A stretch of 61,388 nucleotides of DNA from the NCBI RefSeq assembly GCF_003253565.1, contig NZ_QKUF01000032.1, positions 1-61,388 on the forward strand. Reading direction: 5' to 3'. Under the pieces are notes generated by a model. The model ran no database searches. It saw only the letters and a program-made list of their open reading frames with translations, and was not told where the DNA came from. Below are positions 50,196 through 59,110 of the stretch, piece after piece (the first letter of the stretch is position 1; every line of letters begins with the position of its first letter). The stretch comes from Thermosporothrix hazakensis (GTDB lineage: Bacteria > Chloroflexota > Ktedonobacteria > Ktedonobacterales > Ktedonobacteraceae). A program made the position numbers and the translations under genes.

Positions 50196-51935
50196 ATGTC
50201 GACATATTCAGCTATAGAAGTCCTGCTTCGTGCTCTGGAAGAGGAAGGAGTAACCCATCTCTTCGGGGTGCCCGGCGGCCCGCTGGTCCCGCTGTATGAG
50301 ACGCTGGCCCGGCGTAAGAAGATCCGCCCGGTGCTTGCCAAACATGAAGAGGGGGCGGCCTTTATGGCTGAAGGATATGCACGCGTGCGCCGAGGACTGG
50401 GCGTGTGCTGTGGCACCAGTGGCCCCGGCGCAACCAATGCCCTCACTGGTGTGGCAAGTGCCTATAGCGACTCGATTCCGGTGCTCTTTTTAAGCGCCCA
50501 GGTTTCCACCACGACCTTTGGCAAAGGCGCGTTACAGGATAGCAGCGGCGGCAACTGGAATCTCGATATTGTGGATATTTTCCGTTCGGCTACCAAACTC
50601 TCAACGATGCTTTCCAACGCCCAGCACATGCCGCATGTGATCCGACGCGCGATCCGTACAGCCCTCACCGGGCGTCAAGGTGCGGTGCACCTGAATCTGC
50701 CCGCTGATCTGGTCAAGCAGCCGGTGACGATTGAGCAGATTGACACCGCGCATCATCGCACCCATACCACTGCGGTTGGCGATCCCGAGGCCATCGCCCG
50801 CATCAGCCAGATCTTGCAGTCTGCTCGTACGCCTGCGTTCTTTGTCGGGCATGGTGTCAATCTGTCAGGTGCCTGGGAGCCGCTGCGCCAGATTGCCGAG
50901 CTGCTCCAGATCCCGGTAGCGACGACGATCAAAGGCAAGAGCGCCTTCCCGGAGGATCACCCGCTCTCACTGGGCGTCTTTGGCCTGGGCGGCAGCGAGT
51001 ATTCCGACGCCTATATGCTTTCTGAGGAGGTCGATGTGCTGGTGATTGTGGGAACCAGCCTCGGCGAGTTCCAGACGCATGGATGGGATGCACGGCTTGC
51101 CCGTAACCGCACCGTGATTCAGATTGACCTCGATCCGCTGGAAATCGGCAAGAACTACCCGGTTGATGAGAGCGTGGTGGGCGACGCCCGCGCTGTGCTT
51201 CAGAAGCTCTACGAGCACTTGCGCTCGGCCGGTGTAGAGGCCCGCCACTCGAATGCCCTGCTGTATCGCATCAAGCAGGAGTACCCGCGCTACTACAACT
51301 CTGAGGAATTGCAGGGAGACGCTGCATTGCTCAAGCCGCAAGCGGTCGTGTCCCGTATGAGCGAGCTGTTGCCATCTGACACCTTGCTCTTCGTGGATAA
51401 TGGCAACTGCCTGAGTTGGATCGGTCAATACTATGTGGCACGCCAGCCGGGAACGATGTTCATGGCGCTCAATGTGGCCTCGATGGGCTACGCGATGGCG
51501 GCTCCTATCGGGGGCAAGATTGCCGCGCCTGATCGTCCGGTCGTGGCGCTGGTGGGTGACGGTGCCTTCGCCATGAACGGCCTGGAGATGCATACGGCGG
51601 TCGATTACGGGGTACCGGTGGTCTGGGTGGTGCTCAACAATGGCGGTCATGGCATGGTCTACAACGGCGAAAAGATGCTCTGTGGTGAATCCTTCGCGAC
51701 CGTCTTCCATCACCAGATGGACATTGCGACCATCGCGCGTGGGCTTGGCCTTCGTTCCTACAAGGCTACGACGCTCGATGAGCTCTCCGAGAGCCTACAG
51801 GATGCATTAGAGGCTCAGGTACCCTGCCTCATCGATGCGATGGTTGATATCAATGAGGTGCCCTACGCCCTCCAGCGGCGTGTCAACACCTTGCAGGCTT
51901 TCTTCGGCAAAAGCGAATTGCAACCGGCCCATTAA
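50196..51935 (+). CDS. Thiamine-diphosphate-dependent enzyme (acetolactate-synthase-like)
   Basis: 579 residues, full-length ThDP enzyme of the ALS/benzoylformate-decarboxylase superfamily. The cofactor-activating Glu is in LAKHEEGAAFMAEGYAR (about residues 47-63); the ThDP motif is LVGDGAFAMNGLEM...VVLNNGGHGM. The middle Rossmann-like domain has LVIVGTSLGEF. ATG 50196 is chosen over a 15-codon longer frame because AAAGGAAACG lies upstream. It is the first gene of a cluster with a KAS III-like protein and a prephenate dehydratase, not with ilvN, so it probably decarboxylates and condenses keto acids such as phenylpyruvate into acyloins, rather than making branched-chain amino acids (inference). 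Confidence 0.88.
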   Translation: MSTYSAIEVLLRALEEEGVTHLFGVPGGPLVPLYETLARRKKIRPVLAKHEEGAAFMAEGYARVRRGLGVCCGTSGPGATNALTGVASAYSDSIPVLFLSAQVSTTTFGKGALQDSSGGNWNLDIVDIFRSATKLSTMLSNAQHMPHVIRRAIRTALTGRQGAVHLNLPADLVKQPVTIEQIDTAHHRTHTTAVGDPEAIARISQILQSARTPAFFVGHGVNLSGAWEPLRQIAELLQIPVATTIKGKSAFPEDHPLSLGVFGLGGSEYSDAYMLSEEVDVLVIVGTSLGEFQTHGWDARLARNRTVIQIDLDPLEIGKNYPVDESVVGDARAVLQKLYEHLRSAGVEARHSNALLYRIKQEYPRYYNSEELQGDAALLKPQAVVSRMSELLPSDTLLFVDNGNCLSWIGQYYVARQPGTMFMALNVASMGYAMAAPIGGKIAAPDRPVVALVGDGAFAMNGLEMHTAVDYGVPVVWVVLNNGGHGMVYNGEKMLCGESFATVFHHQMDIATIARGLGLRSYKATTLDELSESLQDALEAQVPCLIDAMVDINEVPYALQRRVNTLQAFFGKSELQPAH

Positions 51936-51952
51936 GCGCTGAACAACAACAC

Positions 51953-51983
51953 GAGCAGCCGGGAACCCACCTTCCCTGCTGCT
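51953..51983 (+). other. Hairpin between the ThDP and KAS III genes
   Basis: GAGCAGC-C-GGGAA, loop CCCACC, TTCCC-T-GCTGCTC: a long stem with one mismatch but no T-run, so more likely an RNA-processing or partial attenuation element than a terminator. Confidence 0.4.
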
Positions 51984-52025
51984 CCTTGCTGAAAAAAACC
52001 TTTTCTAGAATGAGGAAACGATAGC

Positions 52026-53024
52026 ATGACAGTTGGTATTCTTGGTACTGGCTATAGTGTTCCCCCGCATATCCGGACAAATGATGATCCCCTTTTTGAT
52101 CAGGTGAAACGGGTTGTCAATTCAAAAGGGATCGCCGAAAAAGATCTGTTCACCGGCTTACGCGAACGTCGCTATCTCAAAGATGGCGAGCAGCTTGAGT
52201 CACTGATGCTCGATGCGGCTCAGAAGGCGCTGTCACAGGCGCGGGTCAGCCCGGCAGAGATTGACCGTATTTACGGGTACGCCTCTGTCTCTCCCTATCT
52301 GACGCCGAACGCCCTGTATGCCATTCACCGAGATCTGGGGCTGCCTCAGCACACGCTGGTCGTTCCGATCAATAGCGAGTTCAGTAACTTCTTGCTCAGC
52401 TTGATTCAGGCGTGGGAGGCTATTCTTGCGGGCCATTGCCGTTACGCGCTGATTGTCTGTGGTACGAACTGGACCCGCTATATGGACTACACCCAGGGAC
52501 ATGCGCTCAGCGTGGGTGATGGTGCGGGTGCGGTCGTGCTTGGGCCGAGCACTTCTTTTACCCTGGTGGATTATGCCACACAAACTCTGAGTGAACAGTA
52601 CGGGGCAATGGTCATGCAGACGCGCCCGCTTCTGTTGAATGGTCGCCGCTACCTCCCCGTTGATGAGCAGAATGTCCCTCTACCAACCTATGAAATTCTG
52701 CTGGAAAGCGGTATTCACTCCTTTCAGACGGCTGGCATGGAGGGGCCTCCATTCCTGATTCAGCAACTCCTGCAAAAACACGGCCTGACCGGTGAGAACG
52801 TCGCTCTGCTGACCCACCAGGCCTCGCGGCTGATGCTCGATTACTGGGCCCAGCGCATTCGTCCGAAAGAGTATCTGGAAACGCTGGAACGCTTCGGCAA
52901 TATGACGATGGCAACCTATCCTGTCAATCTGGCTTACTTCTTCCATCAAATTACCGCCGAGTATGTGGTGCTTGCCGCCGTTGGTGTCGGTTTTCATCAA
53001 ACAACCGTTCTGTTGAAACGGTAA
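52026..53024 (+). CDS. KAS III/FabH-like thiolase-fold protein lacking the active-site Cys
   Basis: 332 residues with the FabH fold: MTVGILGTGYSVPPHIRTND, then DRIYGYASVSPYLTPN, ALSVGDGAGAVVLG. At the nucleophile position, where FabH has C-S-G-F, the sequence reads INSEFSNFLLSL, i.e. Phe (or Glu) in place of Cys. The His (LLTHQASRLM) and Asn (FGNMTMATYP) of the triad are kept. Loss of Cys implies that it does not form the usual acyl-enzyme and may catalyse decarboxylation, direct acyl transfer or have a structural role. Located 90 bp after the ThDP gene, in the same operon. Confidence 0.85.
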   Translation: MTVGILGTGYSVPPHIRTNDDPLFDQVKRVVNSKGIAEKDLFTGLRERRYLKDGEQLESLMLDAAQKALSQARVSPAEIDRIYGYASVSPYLTPNALYAIHRDLGLPQHTLVVPINSEFSNFLLSLIQAWEAILAGHCRYALIVCGTNWTRYMDYTQGHALSVGDGAGAVVLGPSTSFTLVDYATQTLSEQYGAMVMQTRPLLLNGRRYLPVDEQNVPLPTYEILLESGIHSFQTAGMEGPPFLIQQLLQKHGLTGENVALLTHQASRLMLDYWAQRIRPKEYLETLERFGNMTMATYPVNLAYFFHQITAEYVVLAAVGVGFHQTTVLLKR

Positions 53025-53131
53025 AAACTACCCAATTCCCATCATCTAAAAGGCGTATCCCTGAAGTCAACCTTTCTCTCGATAGTGCATATTACAACGA
53101 TCAGGAGAATAGTAAGAGACCATTGGAGAGC

Positions 53132-53770
53132 ATGCTAAGAAGATTACTCTTTCCTGAAGAGAGGAGTAAAAAGAGCAAAAATGAACAGAAGAAGAGTTCT
53201 GTGGCCCGCTTACGCGTGGCCTTCCAGGGTGTGGATGGAGCATATAGCGCTGAGGCGGCCCGCTCATGCTTTGCGGGAACAGAGATAGAGCTATGCCCGT
53301 ATCCACGGTTTACTGATGTGTGTGATGCGGTAGCGCGTGGGGAGACGGTGTACGGAATTCTGCCTGTTGCTAATTCGCAGACAGGCCCGATCGCCGAAAT
53401 GGAACAGCTCCTGCAACGCTATCCGCTCACTGTTGTCAGGTCGATTGATTTTCCTGTGCGCCATTGCCTGCTCTGCTTACCGGGACAACAGCTTCATGAT
53501 CTGGTCATGGTCGTCTCGCATCCGCAGGCACTGGAACAATGCAGCGTGTATCTGGAATCGCTCGGGGTGCAGGTTGTGCCAATGGAAAACACGGCAGAAA
53601 GCGCAAAGATGATTGCAACCAAGCAATTAAGAGGCTTTGCAGCCATCGCCAGCGCACGCGCCGCAGAGATCTATCGCCTTCAGATTCTGGCAACTGATAT
53701 CCAGAATACGCCGGACAATACTACGCGTTTTAGCATTCTTCAAAAGAATCCGCTGGCTATTCCTGGATGA
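53132..53770 (+). CDS. pheA: Prephenate dehydratase (catalytic domain only)
   Basis: 212 residues, PDT domain without an ACT regulatory domain. Motifs: VAFQGVDGAYSAEAA, YGILPVANSQTG (PVENSxxG in most enzymes, here Ala for Glu), VVSHPQALEQC, and the catalytic Thr-Arg-Phe in NTTRFSIL. It makes phenylpyruvate from prephenate. Absence of the ACT domain would free it from Phe feedback, fitting a dedicated supply for the neighbouring ThDP enzyme. A basic 30-residue extension (RSKKSKNEQKKSS) precedes the domain. The start is uncertain: ATG 53132 with close GGAG, or TTG 53123. Confidence 0.85.
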   Translation: MLRRLLFPEERSKKSKNEQKKSSVARLRVAFQGVDGAYSAEAARSCFAGTEIELCPYPRFTDVCDAVARGETVYGILPVANSQTGPIAEMEQLLQRYPLTVVRSIDFPVRHCLLCLPGQQLHDLVMVVSHPQALEQCSVYLESLGVQVVPMENTAESAKMIATKQLRGFAAIASARAAEIYRLQILATDIQNTPDNTTRFSILQKNPLAIPG

Positions 53771-54255
53771 CATGGTCCGGTCGGCAGGGACAGAGTGACC
53801 CTCTCTCGAGGGCCTGACTCTGCCTCTGTGGCCTGGTGAACAAAGTGCTGCTTGACAGGGGTGGCATTTCTCTGATAGAGTTCGTTCCAAAAGCGAGAAA
53901 GGAAAAGCAGACGATGAATGCTTCGGGCACACTTCCCTGTGCAGCCAGATTCCCCGCATAAGCGATCACGCCGGGCTTATGCGGGAAAAAGAGCGGGCGT
54001 TTCACTGTTGATAGAGATTCTCTACACATTTCTCTCCCTTTTTCCCCTTTTCTGACTCTGCATAGAGAACATAGAATGGCATGTAATGTGCCTGTGGCTC
54101 TGTTGCTTCATATCCTCTCGGCGTGCGTCGCTGGGCATCTCGCGTTTTTGGGATGGTCCTGCGAACTCCCATAGACACGCGAATGTCCCCACTCCACTCA
54201 TTTTCCCTTGATATTCCTGCCAATCCCTTTCCAATGAATAGAAGGATACTATCAC
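53771..54255. other. Gap between dehydratase and MFS genes
   Basis: 485 bp. CCCGCATAAGC (53953-53963) is perfectly inverted as GCTTATGCGGG (53975-53985), and a 15-codon frame ends inside it. No other supported gene. A TTGACA-like box occurs near 53852. Confidence 0.4.
53914..53961 (+). CDS. Possible 15-residue leader peptide ending in a hairpin
   Basis: ATG 53914 follows GAGAAAGGAAAAGCAGACG. The 15-codon frame (MNASGTLPCAARFPA) stops inside the left arm of the 11-bp inverted repeat at 53953-53985. The geometry is like a translation-coupled attenuator for the following MFS gene, but may be chance. Confidence 0.25.
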   Translation: MNASGTLPCAARFPA

Positions 54256-55419
54256 ATGCTTTCAAGGTCTGGAGTTGGACGACGTTTCTTGCTGGCCCGT
54301 ATCGCGGTCAGTGTGATGTTCTTTTTGAACGGATTTCTGGGTGCGACTTTTTCCGTGCGGCTTCCAGCTATTCAAACGAAGCTCTCTCTGCAACCAGGGC
54401 TGCTCGGACTTGCGTTACTGGGCTGTACGGTTGGCGGATTGCTTGCGATGAACGTTGCCGGGCGTCTATCTGGTCGCGTCGGTAGTGCATTCATTACTGT
54501 GCTTGCGACGCTGATTATGGGATGTTCCCTGCCTCTGATCGCCTATGCGCCCATGTTGCCCTTGCTTGTGCTTGCGCTGTTCCTCTTCGGGATTGGCAAT
54601 GGCGCGATGGATGTAACGATGAACATGCAGGGTGCGGCTGTCGAGCGCGCCTACGAGTGGCCCATTATGAACTCGTTCCATGCCTGTTTTAGCGTGGGAA
54701 GCCTTGTCGGTGCTACCTTTGGGAGCTTGCTGGCTGCCATGCGGCTAAGCCCTGAACTGCATTTCTGCATGATCGCGATCTGTGCTCTACTCAATCTGGC
54801 ATGGTGTTCGCGCTTCCTGGTGCCTGAGAAGCCGACGCAACAGGAACGGCCTGCTCGCAAGGGCTTCTCGCTGCGCGGCTCACGTACGATCATCCTCCTG
54901 GGGACAATCGCGTTCTGCTCTTTGCTCAGCATTGGTGCAATCTATGATTGGAGTGCGGTCTATCTCTCCGGAACGCTGCACGCGGACGCCGGTCTTGCGG
55001 CTTCGGGCTTTACCATTTTCCTGGTTTGTCAGACGCTCGGGCGCAGCGTTGGCGATAAGCTGGCGACTCGATTTGGCGCTCCTGTGCTGGTGCGTATCTC
55101 CTGTGCGCTTGCTGCAATCGGGCTGCTGATGGCGCTGTTGTTCCCCTGGGTGCCTGTGGCGCTGGTGGGATTGGGTCTGGTAGGCATAGGCCTTTCTGTG
55201 CCGTTCCCGCTTGTAGTCAGTGCTGTCGGGCGGCTTGCGGGCGCGAATACCGGGGCTCTGCTGTCGGCCATTTCCACATGGGGGTACTTCGGGATGATTG
55301 CGGGCCCGCCTGTCATCGGCTTCCTTGCGGATTGGGCCGGGTTGCGTGTTGCGCTGGTGCTGGTCGTGTGCCTGTACACGCTGGCCGCGCTCTGTGCTTC
55401 TGGGACCGAAAAGCGCTGA
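54256..55419 (+). CDS. MFS transporter
   Basis: 387 residues with about twelve helices. N-terminal LLARIAVSVMFFLNGFLGATFSVRLPAIQ and the helix 4-5 segment FGIGNGAMDVTMNMQGAAVE match the FucP/NNP-like MFS subgroup (YfcJ/ProP-unlike), commonly annotated as inner-membrane exporters. AAGGA about 10 bases upstream of the ATG. It follows the ThDP-KAS III-PDT genes on the same strand and is the likely exporter of their product, though the 485-bp gap suggests separate control. Confidence 0.85.
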   Translation: MLSRSGVGRRFLLARIAVSVMFFLNGFLGATFSVRLPAIQTKLSLQPGLLGLALLGCTVGGLLAMNVAGRLSGRVGSAFITVLATLIMGCSLPLIAYAPMLPLLVLALFLFGIGNGAMDVTMNMQGAAVERAYEWPIMNSFHACFSVGSLVGATFGSLLAAMRLSPELHFCMIAICALLNLAWCSRFLVPEKPTQQERPARKGFSLRGSRTIILLGTIAFCSLLSIGAIYDWSAVYLSGTLHADAGLAASGFTIFLVCQTLGRSVGDKLATRFGAPVLVRISCALAAIGLLMALLFPWVPVALVGLGLVGIGLSVPFPLVVSAVGRLAGANTGALLSAISTWGYFGMIAGPPVIGFLADWAGLRVALVLVVCLYTLAALCASGTEKR

Positions 55420-56035
55420 CGTTTTGTGGGAGGGCCTGCTTTCGGGTGGGCTCTTCCTGCGTGTTCAGTGATTGTACAGGAGAAGGACAGGGTTTGTTCT
55501 GGTTTCTTCCGCGATATCCGGGCATACTGAAAATGATGGCTGCTGCTGAACAGAAGAGAGTGTACGAATCTGGTAGAGAGAACAGCAGCAGCTCTCAAAT
55601 TGGTCTACAGTCAAAATGAGCAAAATGGATTAAGAATCAGAGTGAGCCATTGAAATTCGCCACGAAAGAGCGTCTCAGGTAGCGGTGGCAGATCTATGTG
55701 GGAATACAGGGAATAGGTGCCCTTATAGGGGCGAACTTCTCCCAGGTCAAAGGAGATCCAGCCATTTTTCAGCATGTCGTTTTCTTCTTTCTCTTCAGAA
55801 ACTCTTTACCCTCGAATTGGATCCCGGCCTGCTGAAACTGGCAATGTGCAGCGTGCTTCGGCTTGCTGATGCGCTTTGATGGTTTTGAGAAGCATGGAGA
55901 AGGAGGCGGGGCCTGTCGAAGCACGTGGAGAGCGGCATGAGAACAGCAGCGCTGCAACAGGCTGTGCAACAGAGGGTTCGAGCCGTCAGCGTGCGCGACA
56001 GGCCTGACGGGGTTATCTATGAAAAAGCATATACG
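55420..56035. other. 616-bp region without a supported gene
   Basis: Contains a single TGGTCTAC site, GC-rich repeats downstream of the MFS gene, and no frame with a ribosome site. Some minus-strand frames (near 55769-55969) look weakly coding. Nothing certain. Confidence 0.3.
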
Positions 56036-56548
56036 CTACTTTTGCTTCTTCTTGCGTTGCTTGCGTGGTTTCTTGTGTCCGAATGATTCCAGAAAAGCAT
56101 ACAGTCTCTGGAAAAAGGGTGATAGGTCGTAGTAATTGGCGAGTTGCTGCTGATCGGGGCCATACTGTGGGGTGACATGTAAGAATCCTTTCTGGCTCAT
56201 GCGAGCAATATAGCGGCGAACTTGTCGGTTGCTTTTTCCCAGGTGCATGGCAAGCGTGGAAACCGACGGCTGTATCTGTTCCTCTTCAAGATAGGAGTAG
56301 AGCGTGAGCAGAAGCGCAAACTCTGTCGGCGTCAGGAAGGATTCCTCACTCAGCCGATTTCCCTCCCGGTCGTACAGTGGTTTTCCAGGCACATACCGAT
56401 ACCAGCGTTGTGCCAGAATCGGAACCGAGGTGAAGCCTTCCAGAAGAAAGCCCGTCTCATATAACTCCTCGAATTTGCGTTTAAAGTCTTCAATTTCGTT
56501 CCCTGCACGAATCTGACATTGAAAGCCATCTTCAGGAGAAACTACCAC
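56036..56548 (-). CDS. Winged-helix DNA-binding protein with Lys/Arg-rich tail
   Basis: 170 residues from GTG 56548, which GGAGG precedes by 7 bases; the longer upstream frame lacks a start signal. Residues about 60-135 form a HTH/winged helix (LTPTEFALLLTLYSYL, then SVSTLAMHLGKSNRQVRRYIARMSQKGFL). The C terminus is strongly basic (GHKKPRKQRKKKQK). It resembles the N-terminal domain of primosomal/replication or conjugation-related wHTH proteins in mobile elements, but no family can be named. It lies between two IS-debris regions, isolated from other genes. Confidence 0.65.
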   Translation of the reverse strand: MVVSPEDGFQCQIRAGNEIEDFKRKFEELYETGFLLEGFTSVPILAQRWYRYVPGKPLYDREGNRLSEESFLTPTEFALLLTLYSYLEEEQIQPSVSTLAMHLGKSNRQVRRYIARMSQKGFLHVTPQYGPDQQQLANYYDLSPFFQRLYAFLESFGHKKPRKQRKKKQK

Positions 56549-57075
56549 GTTGCTACCTCCACATCTTCCGCCTTGAACGGAGAGTCTATTTCTATCGGGC
56601 CCAAACGGAACGCGACACTTCCGCCTGAACCGCCAAAAATGGAAGAAAAGATCTTTGAAGCTCCAGCGAGCGCAACACAAGCGGGCTGGATGCTGTTGTG
56701 TTGCGTTTTGAGCTTTCTTGATCCAGACAGAGTTTCTGTATACTGATATTGTATTCAATTACACAGCTTTTGTACAATCCTTTGAACAGGAGAATCACCA
56801 TTTTTCCCTATTTCTTCCCTGACTGTATTGAAATATATCTCTGTACCGCTCGCTCTTTTAGCGAGTAACGGAGGTATAGAGGAGGGAAGGCTTCTCTTGA
56901 GTCAGGACGCGCGGTAGAGAAGGCAGGCGCGACGAGAATAGATGCCCGAAAGCGGCCCCTGTGGTAATATCAGAATATGCAACCTGAAAAGGAAGCATTG
57001 TAAGCGGGCTATTTCCCTCGCTTGCTTGTATTTGTGAACAGCGGGGAGCGACAAAGCACTATGAAAGGTTTTGTT
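56549..57075. other. 527-bp intergenic region
   Basis: Divergent upstream region of the winged-helix gene and the small plus-strand gene. GCTCGCT/AGCGAG forms a short hairpin near 56848-56865. No supported gene or strong promoter. Confidence 0.3.
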
Positions 57076-57393
57076 ATGACGGAGCGAGAGCAGGAGATTA
57101 TCCGTTCATTGCTCGCTCCACTGGGTATCACCGAGTACGACGTTGTGGTCTACGCTAATTCTGGCTATGATCTCCCAGAAAGTAGCTATAGTGGCGAGAT
57201 CAGCTCTTTTGAGGGGTTTATTGTCACGGCTGAGAAGATCTACTCTTTCTGGCTTGATTGGGTGGATGGACATTACACTCTCGGTCAGGAAGAGGAACTC
57301 TGGGAAGAGGTGGAACTTGAGACGATTCTACCTGAGGTGACGCGGACTTATATTCAGCAGGTGCAGCAGCGACTCAGGCGCAGCCTGCCATAG
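57076..57393 (+). CDS. Small protein of unknown function
   Basis: 105 residues. ATG 57076 is preceded by AAAGG at 7 bases; the alternative ATG 57061 lacks a ribosome site. The protein is acidic: TEREQEIIRSLLAPLGITEYDVVVY, then GFIVTAEKIYSFWLDWVDG, and the tail helix TRTYIQQVQQRLRRSLP. It has a single compact domain and no membrane segment. Followed closely by a hairpin at 57418. Family unknown. Confidence 0.6.
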   Translation: MTEREQEIIRSLLAPLGITEYDVVVYANSGYDLPESSYSGEISSFEGFIVTAEKIYSFWLDWVDGHYTLGQEEELWEEVELETILPEVTRTYIQQVQQRLRRSLP

Positions 57394-57411
57394 GAGCGCC
57401 TGCCAGGAAAG

Positions 57412-57442
57412 AAAAAAGCCGCTCAAGGAGCGATTGAGCGGC
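57412..57442 (-). terminator. Terminator, stronger on the minus strand
   Basis: GCCGCTCAA (57418-57426) pairs with TTGAGCGGC (57434-57442). On the minus strand the stem is followed by TTTTTT, which would end transcripts coming from the IS remnants; on the plus strand the T-run is poor. Confidence 0.65.
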
Positions 57443-57470
57443 TTCACAGAAGGAGTAATAGTAGTGCTAC

Positions 57471-57770
57471 ATGTTTGACACTCCCCTCCGATTTCCGGGG
57501 GATTCTTCCTTTATCCATGTGGCGAACTCGTTTGCCGGTCTCATGACAACGAGCAGCGGCCACCAGTCAGGAAGCGTTTTGACACTCCCCGGGAGCTGAA
57601 GCCCGGGGACGCTTCTTGTATCCGGCATGCCTTGTAAGCCGTCGCATAGACGGACCCATAGCGGCACGCGTTCAGAAGCGTTTGACGAGGCTTCCTCGTC
57701 GGGTACCGTCTCTCTCTGACGGTACCGTCTCGCTCAATCATCCCGGCCTGCAAGGACGGGGTTCTTTCTG
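57471..57770 (-). mobile_element. Two tandem IS200/IS605 right ends with tnpB 3'-end and omega-RNA remnants
   Basis: Two boundary hairpins of one family appear: 57474-57510 (TTTGACACTCCCC... with CCGGGGGATTCTTCC) and 57577-57609 (TTTTGACACTCCCCGGG with CCCGGGGA). Upstream on the minus strand of the second, 57620-57765 reads GTVRERRYPTRKP and NACRYGSV and is homologous at DNA level to the tnpB 3' end at 61230-61345 (shared GGTACCGTC, CGACGAGG...CTCGTC, AACGCTTCTG). The first end follows a fragment reading RPANEFATWIKEESPGNRRG. Both are decayed: no intact transposase remains. Confidence 0.75.
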
Positions 57771-58300
57771 ACCCTTCTTTCTACAGAAAGGACCATATGC
57801 TTATTATAGCAGACTGAATTGTTTTTGTGTATTAAAAAGATATTAAGAAAACTGCCCGTTGCAAAACTCAGGATAGGTGAAAGCGGTAGTACTGTTTCCT
57901 GAAGCACACAATCCCTGACTGTCTTGCCCGAGCGGTCGCATATATCGGGTCAATCATCTCGGGCAACTTCAAGGATTGCACGAAACAAGAGGAGGCTGTT
58001 GCGCTTATGCAGCATGTCTTCCGGTGTTTCATCAAGTTGATAGAGGTCTCGACGCCAGATAACATGAGATCTATTGGGAGACATCAAGCTTTCATCTGGC
58101 TCCCTGGGCCTGTTTACACCACCCCTATGCAGAAGAGGATGTATGGCGTCCGGCGCTTCCCGGTCCAGAGCAACATTGGCGCTCGCTCGAACTGGCGAAC
58201 GGCCAGCGCCTTTTTCTCTGCGATCCTTTTCCACTGATCTGGCAAAAGGTGTGGAACTTTTTGCTCGCCCGATGCATTTCATGCAATAATGCATGTGGCG
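57771..58300 (-). other. Region with one weak reading frame
   Basis: A 114-codon minus-strand frame (57950-58294) starts 6 bp after the CPBP gene stop and ends DLYQLDETPEDMLHKRNSLLLF...EVARDD, which looks protein-like, but it lacks a ribosome site and a recognised family. The rest is AT-rich flank of the IS remnants. Confidence 0.3.
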
Positions 58301-59110
58301 CTATATGCCGCCATAATCGATCCAGGTGAGAAAGTAGATCCCCCAGTTCAGCAGCAGGTTATACAGGATATGCACGCCGATTGCGATTGGCAAGCCGTAG
58401 TGAAACATAACCAGGAAGAGGAACATGCCCCCAAACCACGCCCAGAGCCACCCGATCCAACCCTGATAGGCATGCCCCTGACGGAATTTCCCGTTCGCAC
58501 TCAGGATTGCAGCACCAATTACCCAGGACGAGCCGAAGAGGATGTCATGCAGCTTGTGGAGCGTGACGAAATCCGCTGCCGGGCCAAAAACATGGAGGAA
58601 CAGCCACTGAAAGAGCCCGAAGCCGGCAAAGCCAAAGAAGAGAACGTTTGCCACCGTGAGCCCGACGATATAGCTATAGAAGAGCACCCAGCGGAAACAG
58701 ACCTCTTCCAGAAAGCCATAGATTGTGTAGAAGATGAATGATTTGTGGAAGAATCCCCCTTCATAAGCCCAGTGGAAAAAGAAGTTCAGGCGCTCCTCTT
58801 CTGTCATCCTGAAGAGCAGTTCGTACAGCGTTACCACGAGGCCGCCCACGATAAAGGGCCAGATGTCGCCGGGAAGCGCTGTCAGGTCTCCGTGTGTGGT
58901 CCAGAAAGCGAACAGATCAAAGGGAATCACGTTCGGCCAGAGCCACTTGACCAGAAGGATCAGCGGAATGGCAATCAACAATGAACTACAGCCACAGGGG
59001 ATGGTCCAGCTTTTGGTGACCTCGTGTGGTTGACCAAATCTATCGTAGACGACCTCAACATTTCGATAGGGAAGGAGCAATAATGGAGGCCTCTGGTTGC
59101 CCGGGAACAT
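58301..59110 (-). CDS. CPBP-family intramembrane protease-like protein
   Basis: 269 residues. After a polar N-terminal part, about seven hydrophobic helices. The CPBP (Abi) motifs are visible: EEVCFR within GFLEEVCFRWVLFY (EExxxR), an F/H region FLHVFG, and HILYNLL (HxxxN) near the C terminus. Members are glutamic intramembrane proteases or scaffold-like proteins linked to bacteriocin immunity and protein maturation. ATG 59110 is chosen from GAGGGAGAAATGCT; the 18-codon longer frame lacks a site. The gene stands alone. Confidence 0.8.
   Translation of the reverse strand: MFPGNQRPPLLLLPYRNVEVVYDRFGQPHEVTKSWTIPCGCSSLLIAIPLILLVKWLWPNVIPFDLFAFWTTHGDLTALPGDIWPFIVGGLVVTLYELLFRMTEEERLNFFFHWAYEGGFFHKSFIFYTIYGFLEEVCFRWVLFYSYIVGLTVANVLFFGFAGFGLFQWLFLHVFGPAADFVTLHKLHDILFGSSWVIGAAILSANGKFRQGHAYQGWIGWLWAWFGGMFLFLVMFHYGLPIAIGVHILYNLLLNWGIYFLTWIDYGGI

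Noticed and set aside
55960..55985. tRNA T-arm-like GGTTCGAGCC
   Set aside because: No acceptor, D or anticodon stems can be built around it.
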